A stretch of 64,000 bases of DNA from Bacteroidota bacterium (GTDB lineage Bacteria; Bacteroidota; Bacteroidia; Chitinophagales; Chitinophagaceae): assembly GCA_030706735.1 (NCBI GenBank), contig JAUZNZ010000027.1, positions 1 through 64,000 of the forward strand, written 5' to 3'. Below, piece after piece: positions 33,675 through 41,636 of the stretch; position 1 is the stretch's first letter, and every line of letters starts with the position of its first letter. The position numbers and the translations under genes are program-made. The notes below the pieces were generated by a model. That model was not told where the DNA came from and ran no database searches. It saw nothing but the letters and a program-made list of their open reading frames with translations.

Positions 33675-34445
33675 ATGGCATCCACTTCCAAATTTCAGGC
33701 CTTCCTTACCGAAACCGGAGATATCGCCCGGTTCACGGGCAGGTATTTTGTGCAAGGCGTCAGGCCCCGGTTTGAGATCGGGGAACTGCTCAGGCAATGC
33801 TTTCTCATCGGTTATAATTCCTTCCCGCTTGTAGGGCTTACGGGTTTTATCATGGGTCTTGTGCTGACCATGCAATTGAGGCCTTCCCTGGTGGACTATG
33901 GGGTCGAATCCCAGTTACCCGTCATGGTGGGTGTAGCCATTGTCAGGGAGATTGGTCCGGTGATCACGGCCCTGATCTTCGCGGGCAAGATCGCCAGCAG
34001 CATGGGGGCGGAGCTGGGTTCCATGAAAGTCACCGAACAGATCGATGCGATGGAAGTCAGTGGCACCAACCCGTTCAAATACCTGGTCGTCACGAGGGTG
34101 GCCGCCTCGACGCTCATGCTGCCCATACTCGTCATTCTGGGAGATACGATCGCCTTGCTGGGCTCTTTTATCGGCGTCAATATCCGGGCGAATACGAGCT
34201 TTACGCTCTTTTTCCGCCAGATCGTCAACAGTTTCAATTTCGGGGACGTGTTGCCTGCCTATATCAAAACCTATTTCTTCGGTTTTGCCGTGGGCATCAT
34301 CGGGTGTTACAAAGGCTATTATTCCAAGAAAGGGACTGAAGGGGTCGGCCGGGCGGCCAATTCCGCCGTCGTCATGTCCTCCATCCTGATCTTTATCATC
34401 GACCTCATTGCCGTTCAAATCACAGACCTGCTCGGGATCAATTAA
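33675..34445 (+). CDS. mlaE: MlaE/YrbE-type ABC permease
   Basis: 256 residues from the ATG at 33675; the ORF-track start at 33594 lies over the operator. It has five or six helices with the conserved VPRExGPVIxAxIFAGKIASSMGAELGSMKVTEQIDAMEV-type core (seen here as IVREIGPVITALIFAGKI). It is the membrane subunit of a lipid transporter that moves phospholipids between membranes. It is followed by the ATPase and MCE subunits in one operon. Confidence 0.92.
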   Translation: MASTSKFQAFLTETGDIARFTGRYFVQGVRPRFEIGELLRQCFLIGYNSFPLVGLTGFIMGLVLTMQLRPSLVDYGVESQLPVMVGVAIVREIGPVITALIFAGKIASSMGAELGSMKVTEQIDAMEVSGTNPFKYLVVTRVAASTLMLPILVILGDTIALLGSFIGVNIRANTSFTLFFRQIVNSFNFGDVLPAYIKTYFFGFAVGIIGCYKGYYSKKGTEGVGRAANSAVVMSSILIFIIDLIAVQITDLLGIN

Positions 34446-34450
34446 CAACC

Positions 34451-35260
34451 ATGACACCTGACGCACCATATGAAATCAGATCAGCTCCTGCGGGGCAGGC
34501 GGAGCAACAGACTCCTGCCCATGTGCAGCAGGGGCAACCGGCCATCATCATCGAGGGGCTTTGCAAGAAATTCGGGACCCATATCGTTCTCGATCATTTC
34601 AACCTGACCGTCGGCAAGGAGGAGAACGTGGTCATCCTGGGCAGGTCGGGAGTCGGCAAGTCCGTGCTCATTAAATGCATCGTCGGGCTATTGAGGCCTG
34701 ACAGCGGCCGGATCCTGGTATTCGGGAAGAACATACCCGATCTGGATCATGAGGAGATCGACAGGGTGCGTGCGAAGGTGGGTTTTCTATTCCAAAGCAA
34801 TGCGCTTTATGATTCCATGACGGTGCGGGCCAATCTCGAATTCCCGCTCCGCAGGCATTGGATCGCCATAGACCAGAAGGAGATCGACGAGATGGTGCAG
34901 GAAGTATTGGACAATGTCGGTCTCGGACATACCGCCGACATGATGCCGGAAGAACTATCCGGCGGGATGCGAAAACGCATTGCGCTCGCGCGGACCTTGA
35001 TCCTGAAACCCGAGATCATTCTCTATGATGAACCGACCACGGGTCTTGATCCGGTGACCGGCCGGGAGATCAGCCGGTTGATCGTCGAGATGCAAAAGAA
35101 ATATCATACTGCCTCCATGATCATATCGCATGACATGGGCTGTGTGAAGACGACGGCTGACCGCGTGGCGCTACTGATCGACGGAAAGTGTTACACGGAG
35201 GGCACCTATGACGCATTGAAAAGATCGAACGATAAAAATATTGCTCAGTTCTTCGAATAA
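34451..35260 (+). CDS. mlaF: MlaF-type ABC ATPase
   Basis: A 269-residue ATPase of the lipid-transport module. Walker A is GRSGVGKS, the signature LSGGMRKRIALARTL, Walker B IILYDEPTTGLDP. The first 30 residues are a polar, Gln-rich extension before the domain proper. It starts 5 bp after the permease and 11 bp before the MCE gene. Confidence 0.93.
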   Translation: MTPDAPYEIRSAPAGQAEQQTPAHVQQGQPAIIIEGLCKKFGTHIVLDHFNLTVGKEENVVILGRSGVGKSVLIKCIVGLLRPDSGRILVFGKNIPDLDHEEIDRVRAKVGFLFQSNALYDSMTVRANLEFPLRRHWIAIDQKEIDEMVQEVLDNVGLGHTADMMPEELSGGMRKRIALARTLILKPEIILYDEPTTGLDPVTGREISRLIVEMQKKYHTASMIISHDMGCVKTTADRVALLIDGKCYTEGTYDALKRSNDKNIAQFFE

Positions 35261-35271
35261 AAATATGAGGT

Positions 35272-36282
35272 ATGGCAAATCTGAAAATAAGCAGTCTGAA
35301 GCTCGGCCTATTTGTACTTGCGGGGCTCTTCCTTTTTATACTGACCCTATATATCATTGGGAAGAACCAGAACTTCTTTGGCTCCAGTTTTGAGGTCAGG
35401 GCCCGTTTCAGCAACGTCAATGGCCTCATTCCCGGGAACAATATCCGATTTGCGGGCATCCAGGCGGGAACCGTCAAGCATATACGCGTCATTAACGACA
35501 GCAGCGTAGAGGTCGTCTTGTCGATCGACAATGAGATGAAGCCTTATATCCATAAAAATGCCGTGGCCTCTCTCGGTACGGAAGGCCTGATGGGGAATAA
35601 GGTGGTAAATATCGTTCCGGGGAAAAGTGCCGCTCCGTTGATCGGATCCGGCGATCTCCTGGCCACGCCGAAGACGGTCAGCACCGATGAAATGCTGCTG
35701 ACGCTGGCCACCACCAACAACAATATTGCAGAAATATCCGAAGGTCTGAAAGGGACTATCCGGCGGATCAACCAAAGCAAGGCCCTGTGGGGCATCCTGG
35801 ATGACGGGAGCCTGGCGGGGAATATCCGGAATTCTTTAAGGAACCTCAGCCAGGCCAGTTTGCATACCAATGAAATGACCCGGGATCTGGGCGACATCGT
35901 CAGCGATATCAAGGAGGGGAAGGGTTCCATCGGATCGCTGGTTCGCGACACCGTTTTGTCTTCCAGCCTTGCACGGGCGGTAGAAAAAGTGCGTGATGCG
36001 GGCGCCTCCATTGACCGGCTGGCGGGGCAACTGGATGAGACCGTGCAGGATATTCACCGGCAGGTAGCGGAAGGGAAGGGAACGGTCCATGCCTTATTGC
36101 AGGACAGTGCCCTGGCGAGGAAACTCGATGCGTCGATGGAGAATATCCGGGCTGGCACCGATGCCTTCAACCAGGACATGCTGGCGTTGCAGCATAACTT
36201 CCTGTTCCGCGGATATTTCCGGAAGCTTGAAAAAGAAAAGAAGAAAGCGGCGGCAAAAAATGAAACCGCCGGGACCCATTAA
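35272..36282 (+). CDS. mlaD: MlaD-type MCE-domain protein
   Basis: 336 residues: an N-terminal anchor helix (LKLGLFVLAGLFLFILTLYII), an MCE domain (SSFEVRARFSNVNGLIPGNNIRFAGIQ) at about 40-120 and a long helical tail ending in a lysine-rich segment. It is the periplasmic lipid-binding subunit of the Mla-like transporter. A Usp gene follows 28 bp downstream, an unusual partner that suggests the transporter is part of a survival programme. Confidence 0.92.
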   Translation: MANLKISSLKLGLFVLAGLFLFILTLYIIGKNQNFFGSSFEVRARFSNVNGLIPGNNIRFAGIQAGTVKHIRVINDSSVEVVLSIDNEMKPYIHKNAVASLGTEGLMGNKVVNIVPGKSAAPLIGSGDLLATPKTVSTDEMLLTLATTNNNIAEISEGLKGTIRRINQSKALWGILDDGSLAGNIRNSLRNLSQASLHTNEMTRDLGDIVSDIKEGKGSIGSLVRDTVLSSSLARAVEKVRDAGASIDRLAGQLDETVQDIHRQVAEGKGTVHALLQDSALARKLDASMENIRAGTDAFNQDMLALQHNFLFRGYFRKLEKEKKKAAAKNETAGTH

Positions 36283-36310
36283 AATATCCAATAAAGGAAA
36301 AATACTTCCT

Positions 36311-37057
36311 ATGTTACGAATAATTGTTCCCGTCGATCTCACTGAAAGTTCTTCCAATGCCGCGAGGTATGCGGCGGATATGGCTACGGCACTTGGCGGC
36401 GAGATCCACCTTGTCCATGCCATGAACCTTCCCCCGGATCCGTTGCAGGTCCCGATCCCGGACTACGCGCTCGATGAAATGCGTGACAGCAGCCTGACCT
36501 TCCTGGAAACACTTGCCGCGGACCTAAAAAAAAGAACGAATGGAAAGCTGAGCATCGGAACCGACCTGGAGACCGGGGACGGGGAAAGCAGCATCAGGGC
36601 CTTCTGCCGATGGAAACAACCGTTCCTCGTTGTAGCCGATGATGCGTTCCAGAAGTGGGCTCCCCGTTGGTCCTGGCCTTTCTTACGGGTACCCGCCCAG
36701 GCTGCATTTCATCCCGTAGAAAATATTGTCGTAGCCTGCGACCGGGAGGACATCCATGGAGTTCCGGGCGTTGCCGCCGGGTTCTTGGGACAGCTTCGGC
36801 ACCTATTGGGCGCACATTTTGACATTGTCCATTTCTCTTTGCCGGGGAAAGCGGGCCGGGAATCCCCGAAGCCCGGATCAGGAACCTGGATAGAAAGCGA
36901 AAGCGTCGAAGAAGGGATCCGTCAGTACCTCGCGAGCCACCACGCGGACTGGGTGACCGTATTCCCAAAGAAAGGCGGTTCATTTCATCATTACGAAAGC
37001 CTGTCTGAAAACCTATTGCTGGAGTGCCCTCTGTCCGCCATGGCTGTGCATGAGTAG
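36311..37057 (+). CDS. universal stress protein, two Usp domains
   Basis: 248 residues from the ATG at 36311 (MLRIIVPVDLTESSSNAARYA); the ORF-track start lies inside mlaD. Domain one is a clear Usp fold. Domain two lacks the G-x2-G ATP loop and has TVFPKKGGSFHHYES instead, shared with the Usp at 51864 (MVFPKKHGLFDFHVS), so these two form a subfamily probably not binding ATP in that half. Its stop is one base from the stop of the convergent Usp. Confidence 0.82.
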   Translation: MLRIIVPVDLTESSSNAARYAADMATALGGEIHLVHAMNLPPDPLQVPIPDYALDEMRDSSLTFLETLAADLKKRTNGKLSIGTDLETGDGESSIRAFCRWKQPFLVVADDAFQKWAPRWSWPFLRVPAQAAFHPVENIVVACDREDIHGVPGVAAGFLGQLRHLLGAHFDIVHFSLPGKAGRESPKPGSGTWIESESVEEGIRQYLASHHADWVTVFPKKGGSFHHYESLSENLLLECPLSAMAVHE

Positions 37058-37058
37058 G

Positions 37059-37877
37059 TCATTTATGGGCGATGAATACCGGGATGCGATGTTGGAGGAT
37101 CAGTTCCGCCGAGAAGCTCGCAGAAAAGAGTTGGGAGAGCGCGGACCGGCCGAAACTGCCGGTGATCAACCAGGGATTGCGGAGCATTCCAAGCCAGGTG
37201 TCGTAAAACTCCGGCGTCTTCATTTCAAGTCTCAGGACGCGAAACCTTTTGAAATGCAATGAACAAAGCTCCCGGATTGCCGCTTCATCCGGAATTTTTG
37301 CATCCGGGTCTTCATTTACGTATACGAGGGTTGCCGGAATGCGGCAAAATTCGGGGAATAGGTAGGCGAACTGGCGGATCGCAAAGGTGGAAGCGGCCGA
37401 GCCGTCGTAGGCCAGGATCAACTCACCGGGCAGGGTGGATTGGTCAGGCAGCAGGAGTACCGGGCATTCCGATCTGTGCAGCATGACCTTCATCCAGGCA
37501 TTTGGTTGGTCCTTATCCAGGTCGGCAAAAAAATGCCGGCTGCTGACCAGCATCAAATCCGCGTAACGGGACTCCTTGTGCAGGGAGGGGATGGAAAAAT
37601 CCTCCTTATCGACGTGGATCTTCAGCCTGATACCAAAATCCTCGCAGAATCGCTCCAGTCTCCGGCTAAAATAGCCCAGCGTACGCTCGTCCTCTTTTCC
37701 GAAAGATGATTCGGGGGCCAGGGTCCCTTCGCGCAGTTCCAGCATGGCGGCGTAGTCCGATTGGGGGACAAAGGCCGCTGTCAGCAGAGACGGGGTGACG
37801 GGTTGCAGGGTGGCTACAAAATCCAGTAATTCCTGGGGATAATGTGTGCCTTCAAGGGGAAGGAGGAGTTTTTTCAT
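37059..37877 (-). CDS. universal stress protein, two Usp domains
   Basis: 272 residues from the ATG at 37877 (MKKLLLPLEGTHYPQELLDF). Domain two contains LITGSFGRSALSQLF, a normal ATP-loop pattern. It is the second gene of a two-Usp operon led by the gene at 37888, with a 10-bp gap. The first 54 residues of the ORF-track version are out of family and lie in the upstream gene. Confidence 0.85.
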   Translation of the reverse strand: MKKLLLPLEGTHYPQELLDFVATLQPVTPSLLTAAFVPQSDYAAMLELREGTLAPESSFGKEDERTLGYFSRRLERFCEDFGIRLKIHVDKEDFSIPSLHKESRYADLMLVSSRHFFADLDKDQPNAWMKVMLHRSECPVLLLPDQSTLPGELILAYDGSAASTFAIRQFAYLFPEFCRIPATLVYVNEDPDAKIPDEAAIRELCSLHFKRFRVLRLEMKTPEFYDTWLGMLRNPWLITGSFGRSALSQLFSASFSAELILQHRIPVFIAHK

Positions 37878-37887
37878 ACGAACTTCT

Positions 37888-38712
37888 TTAACGATGTGCA
37901 ATGAAGATGGGCAGGTTAATGGTTCGGAGGAGCAGGCTGGCATGGCTCGGTTTGAGGAAGCGGGAAAGGATGCCTCTGCCATAGGCGCCCAGAACGACGA
38001 CCGCATTCTTCTTTTCCAGCAGGTAGCCGAAGAGTTCATCCGAAGAGTTGCCGGTCAGGTTTACGAACTCGACGTCCTGATAATGGGCCGACAGCCATTC
38101 TTTCATTTTGAATTGCTCCTCGAGCGTGCTGTTATCGGTCTTGTGTACGTTTACCACGATCGCCTTCTTATTGTGGAATACGGGGAACAGGTAGGTGAAT
38201 TGTTTTATCGCAAAGACCGAGGAACTGGTGCCGTTATAGGCGAAAATGACCCTATCCAGGGTATCGAACGCGTAGGGGGAGACCATGACGGGGCATTCGG
38301 CGGCCAGCAGTACGTCGCGGATGAATTCTCCGGGAAACTCCCGTTCCGATTTGCGGAAGGAGGTTTCGGGGTCGAGGATAATGAGGTCTGAGAAGCGGCT
38401 TTCTACCAGGATCTCGCCCAGGGGCACGCCGCGATCGCGGTGTACCCTGGCGGGCACTTCGCGGCAGATGCAGGCTTCCCGGAAGGCGCGGATCTGCTGC
38501 AGGACGGGGTCGGCCAGGGCCGCAGTATCCCCTTCCTTGAGAACGGTTTCGAGTTCGTCATCGGTTATGGTCGCAGGGCCTATGCCCTCGGGATCGCCTT
38601 CGAGAAAGACGCCGGTCAGGCGGGAGCCGGTCAATTTGGCCAGGTAACAGGCAAAATCGATCGCGTAGGTGTTTTGCCTGATCCCTTCCATCGCCAGTAA
38701 TATCTTTTCCAT
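37888..38712 (-). CDS. universal stress protein, two Usp domains
   Basis: 274 residues from the ATG at 38712 (MEKILLAMEGIRQNTYAID). Domain two has VVLGAYGRGILSRF. It looks like a paralogue of the Usp at 14684-15523. It is transcribed divergently from the kinase at 38888; the promoter at 38724-38856 has a pair of sites for each direction. Confidence 0.87.
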   Translation of the reverse strand: MEKILLAMEGIRQNTYAIDFACYLAKLTGSRLTGVFLEGDPEGIGPATITDDELETVLKEGDTAALADPVLQQIRAFREACICREVPARVHRDRGVPLGEILVESRFSDLIILDPETSFRKSEREFPGEFIRDVLLAAECPVMVSPYAFDTLDRVIFAYNGTSSSVFAIKQFTYLFPVFHNKKAIVVNVHKTDNSTLEEQFKMKEWLSAHYQDVEFVNLTGNSSDELFGYLLEKKNAVVVLGAYGRGILSRFLKPSHASLLLRTINLPIFIAHR

Positions 38713-38723
38713 ACGCTTTTTTG

Positions 38724-38856
38724 GTAAAATAACGCCGATTAGTGAAGGCTGACCATGAGGTGTGTCAAGGGGGTGCGTGACTTTGATCACCTGAGCCTTA
38801 TCATATGGCGGGATGATTTAGATCAGGGCTTGGCGCCCCATGCCGGAATATCTTTA
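38724..38856. promoter_or_regulatory. divergent promoter with two pairs of FNR/CRP-like sites
   Basis: Minus side: ATGAGGTGTGTCAA (38755-38768) and GTGACTTTGATCAC (38777-38790), 22 bp apart, with TATTTTAC (T at 38731, 30.5 bp). Plus side: CTGAGCCTTATCAT (38791-38804) and ATGATTTAGATCAG (38813-38826), 22 bp apart, with TATCTTTA (T at 38849, exactly 29.5 bp). Unlike other divergent regions, each gene has its own pair. Confidence 0.8.
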
Positions 38857-38887
38857 AATTGAGTAGTAATTGATATGTTCAAGTGAT

Positions 38888-40444
38888 ATGTTCAAGGAAA
38901 AATCCCCACACATCCTCTTATTCTGTTCAATCGTCACGTTGACCACCGGCGTATTACAGTGGCTGAACCCGGCCCTAAGCTTTTTCGACGGAGGGTTGCT
39001 GATCGCCATCCTGTTAACGATCTTTTTGAAAAAGGACGGCTATACCACGCTGTTCGGCGGGATCAGTGTCGCGCTGGTCATCGCGGCGAGCTTTTATCCG
39101 CAGGAGGGCGTGGATCAGCGACAGATCCTATTCCAGCATTTATTCGCCCTGATCACCGTCGTGCTGGCCACGGTCTTTGTACTCTACCTCAAGAAACTCT
39201 ACCGGTCGCTCGAGTCCGAGCAGCAGCAGGTCAAGGCCCTTTTCGAGCATGCCGCCGAAGGCATTATCCTAACCGACGATCAGGGCAAGATCGTCCTGTT
39301 GAATCCCGCGGCCTACCGTCTCTTCCAATACGACCAGGACGAACTGCCGGGCCAATCCATCGACGTGCTGATCCCTCAACGCTTCCATCACCGCCACGCG
39401 GCGAACCGGGAAAGCTTTTACCATCACCCGGGAAACCGGAGCATGGGCATGGGCCGCGATCTTTTCGCAAGAAGGAAGGACGGTAGTGAATTCCCCGTGG
39501 AGATCAGCCTGGGCCACTATCAACAACTGGGCAGGCTCTTCGTCATCGCCTTTGTCGTCGACATTACACAGCGAAAACTAAGCGAGAGAGAGTTATTGGC
39601 CCGGCAGAAGCAACTCGAAAAGATCACAGAAGATATGCGCAGCCTGAACACCGGGCTGGAGGCCAAGGTCGAGCAGCGTACCTTCATACTCCGCGAGGCA
39701 CTGCAGGAGCTCGAAAAGTCGCAGGAAGAGCTGAGCGAGGCGTTAAGCAAGGAAAAGGAGCTGGGGGAGATCAAGAGCCGGTTCGTTTCCATGGCCTCCC
39801 ATGAATTCCGGACGCCACTGAGCACGATCCTTTCTTCCGCCAATCTATTGTCCCGATATACCAGCACGGAAGATCAGGACAAGCGCGATAAGCATATCAA
39901 GCGAACGAAGGACGCCGTCAAGCACCTGAATAACCTGTTGGAGGATTTTCTTTCGCTCGGAAAACTGCAGGAAGGGAAGATCAAGGCCGATCCTTCCCCC
40001 TTTTCGGTGCGGGATCTCCTGGAAGAAGTGACGGAAGAGATGCAATCCCTGGCCAAGGAGGGCCAGGTCATTCACTGCCGTTATGATGGAGACCGGGTGC
40101 TCGTCAGCGACAAACGCATGGTCAAAAATATCCTCATCAACCTGCTTAGTAACGCGGTGAAATTCAGCGCGGAGGGCGCCCCGATCGAGCTGGGGGCCAA
40201 GTCGCGGCCCGCCGGGATCGCCATTTCGGTCCGCGACGAAGGCATTGGTATATCGATCGAGGACCGGCAGCATCTGTTCAGCAGTTTTTTCCGGGGAGCC
40301 AATGTCATCAATATTGAAGGCACGGGGCTTGGCCTGCACATCGTCAAGCGATACCTGGATCTCCTGCATGGCAGCATACAGCTCGACAGCGAGCTTGGCA
40401 AAGGAACCGTTGTGACCATCGAGCTGCCCTCCAGTGACAACTGA
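38888..40444 (+). CDS. PAS-domain sensor histidine kinase
   Basis: 518 residues from the ATG at 38888. Three hydrophobic segments at the N-terminus (about 10-100), a FixL/LuxQ-like PAS domain (EHAAEGIILTDDQGKIVLLN), a coiled-coil linker, H-box SMASHEFRTPLSTILSS and an ATPase domain with GTGLGLHIVKRYL. No haem-binding histidine can be assigned. A tandem 13-bp duplication (38871-38896) gives an upstream mini-ORF MFK-stop identical to the true first codons. Its FNR-like promoter makes it part of the regulon. Confidence 0.87.
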   Translation: MFKEKSPHILLFCSIVTLTTGVLQWLNPALSFFDGGLLIAILLTIFLKKDGYTTLFGGISVALVIAASFYPQEGVDQRQILFQHLFALITVVLATVFVLYLKKLYRSLESEQQQVKALFEHAAEGIILTDDQGKIVLLNPAAYRLFQYDQDELPGQSIDVLIPQRFHHRHAANRESFYHHPGNRSMGMGRDLFARRKDGSEFPVEISLGHYQQLGRLFVIAFVVDITQRKLSERELLARQKQLEKITEDMRSLNTGLEAKVEQRTFILREALQELEKSQEELSEALSKEKELGEIKSRFVSMASHEFRTPLSTILSSANLLSRYTSTEDQDKRDKHIKRTKDAVKHLNNLLEDFLSLGKLQEGKIKADPSPFSVRDLLEEVTEEMQSLAKEGQVIHCRYDGDRVLVSDKRMVKNILINLLSNAVKFSAEGAPIELGAKSRPAGIAISVRDEGIGISIEDRQHLFSSFFRGANVINIEGTGLGLHIVKRYLDLLHGSIQLDSELGKGTVVTIELPSSDN

Positions 40445-40462
40445 TGCCAATGGCCACTGATG

Positions 40463-41173
40463 CTAATGGCAACTGACGATCTGTGCCGGTTTGGCGGGCA
40501 GCATCGGGCTGACAAAAGGGATCCCGAGGTTCATTCCCCGGAGGATCAGGAGGATCGCCATGAAGGCGGTGAGATATGGGAGCGCATTCCGGATCCGTTG
40601 CCGGAACGAGACGCTCACGAGGCGTCCCGTGGCCTGCAGAAATAAGAGCATCGGTAGGGTGCCGACGCCAAAAAAGGCCATAAAACCTACGGCCCCGGCG
40701 ATGTCTTGAGTCGTCAGGGCCCCGGCTATCGCCAGATAGACCATTCCGCAAGGCAGCAACCCATTGCCTATCCCCATCAGAAAAAACTTCCCTGGCGAAG
40801 GGGAATGCCAAAGCGGAGCCATCCCTCGTTGCAAAGCGTTATACAGGGCAAGAATGGCTGCCGGCATCCGGAGGGATCTCCCACCCCTGAGCATGCGGAT
40901 GAGCACCTGGCAGAGGATGATCGTACCCAGCAGGACGGATAAGGTCTGCTGCCATCCGGCCAGATAGACAGGCCTGCCCAACAAACCGATGACCATTCCC
41001 CCAAGGGCGTAGACGCCGATCCTGCCTGTGTGATACAGGGCGATGGCGGACCCGCGACGGGAAGGATCCATCCGATGCACCGGCAGGGCAAGCACGAGCG
41101 GCCCGCACATACCCACGCAATGGGCGCTGCCGACAAGACCGAGACTAAATGCCGCAAGTAAGGATTGCCACAC
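40463..41173 (-). CDS. TauE/SafE-family membrane protein of the cbb3 cluster
   Basis: A 236-residue polytopic protein with a GTG start (MWQSLLAAFSLGLVGSAHCVGMCGPL). The CxGMCGP motif and six helices place it in the sulfite-exporter TauE/SafE (DsbD-like) superfamily that often ends cco operons. A role in copper or thiol supply during oxidase assembly is likely but not proven. Between its stop and the kinase stop lies an imperfect tandem repeat (ACTGATGCCAATGGCC / ACTGATGCTAATGGCA). Confidence 0.8.
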   Translation of the reverse strand: MWQSLLAAFSLGLVGSAHCVGMCGPLVLALPVHRMDPSRRGSAIALYHTGRIGVYALGGMVIGLLGRPVYLAGWQQTLSVLLGTIILCQVLIRMLRGGRSLRMPAAILALYNALQRGMAPLWHSPSPGKFFLMGIGNGLLPCGMVYLAIAGALTTQDIAGAVGFMAFFGVGTLPMLLFLQATGRLVSVSFRQRIRNALPYLTAFMAILLILRGMNLGIPFVSPMLPAKPAQIVSCH

Positions 41174-41183
41174 GGAAAGTGAA

Positions 41184-41621
41184 TTAATTGATGACCAAGG
41201 GTTGCTCGATGAAATAATTTATTCCGCCGGTCTCCCAGCTGACTTTTACCGTATAATGACCTTTCCGGAGCAGGCGGGCCGCGATCTCCTGCCGGCCGAG
41301 CGCATCGGTGGTCAGCCTCAGGCTCCGGTCCCGGGTAATATCCGACGGGCAGTAAAAGAAGATTGTACCGCGCGTCAGCTTGCCTTTCATTTCCGCAGGA
41401 AGCCGGAGGATAATTGACTGGTCATGCCGGGAGAGTTCCAGTTTTCCGGACAGTGCGTTAGCCTGTCTCGTGCCGTCGATCACCTTCTGGTAGGCCAGTT
41501 CTTCTTTATAATATTGTTCCGACACCAGGTTAACCGGTGTGGTCGCGCAGCGATAGACCATATAGGATATCATCGAACCGAATGCGATGAAGACGACCAA
41601 TATTTTATTTCCCCAGCTCAT
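41184..41621 (-). CDS. ccoH: FixH/CcoH-like protein
   Basis: A 145-residue protein. One N-terminal helix (WGNKILVVFIAFGSMISYMVY) and a periplasmic domain with NLVSEQYYKEELAYQKVIDG and GHYTVKVSWETGGINYF match FixH/CcoH, which is needed for cbb3 oxidase assembly. It lies 15 bp after ccoG and 10 bp before the SafE-like gene. Confidence 0.88.
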   Translation of the reverse strand: MSWGNKILVVFIAFGSMISYMVYRCATTPVNLVSEQYYKEELAYQKVIDGTRQANALSGKLELSRHDQSIILRLPAEMKGKLTRGTIFFYCPSDITRDRSLRLTTDALGRQEIAARLLRKGHYTVKVSWETGGINYFIEQPLVIN

Positions 41622-41636
41622 ATGTTTCGATTTTTT

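Noticed and set aside
40440-40476. Short tandem repeat as a CRISPR-like or mobile-element end
   Set aside because: Only two imperfect 16-bp units between two convergent stop codons, with no spacer pattern or transposase.
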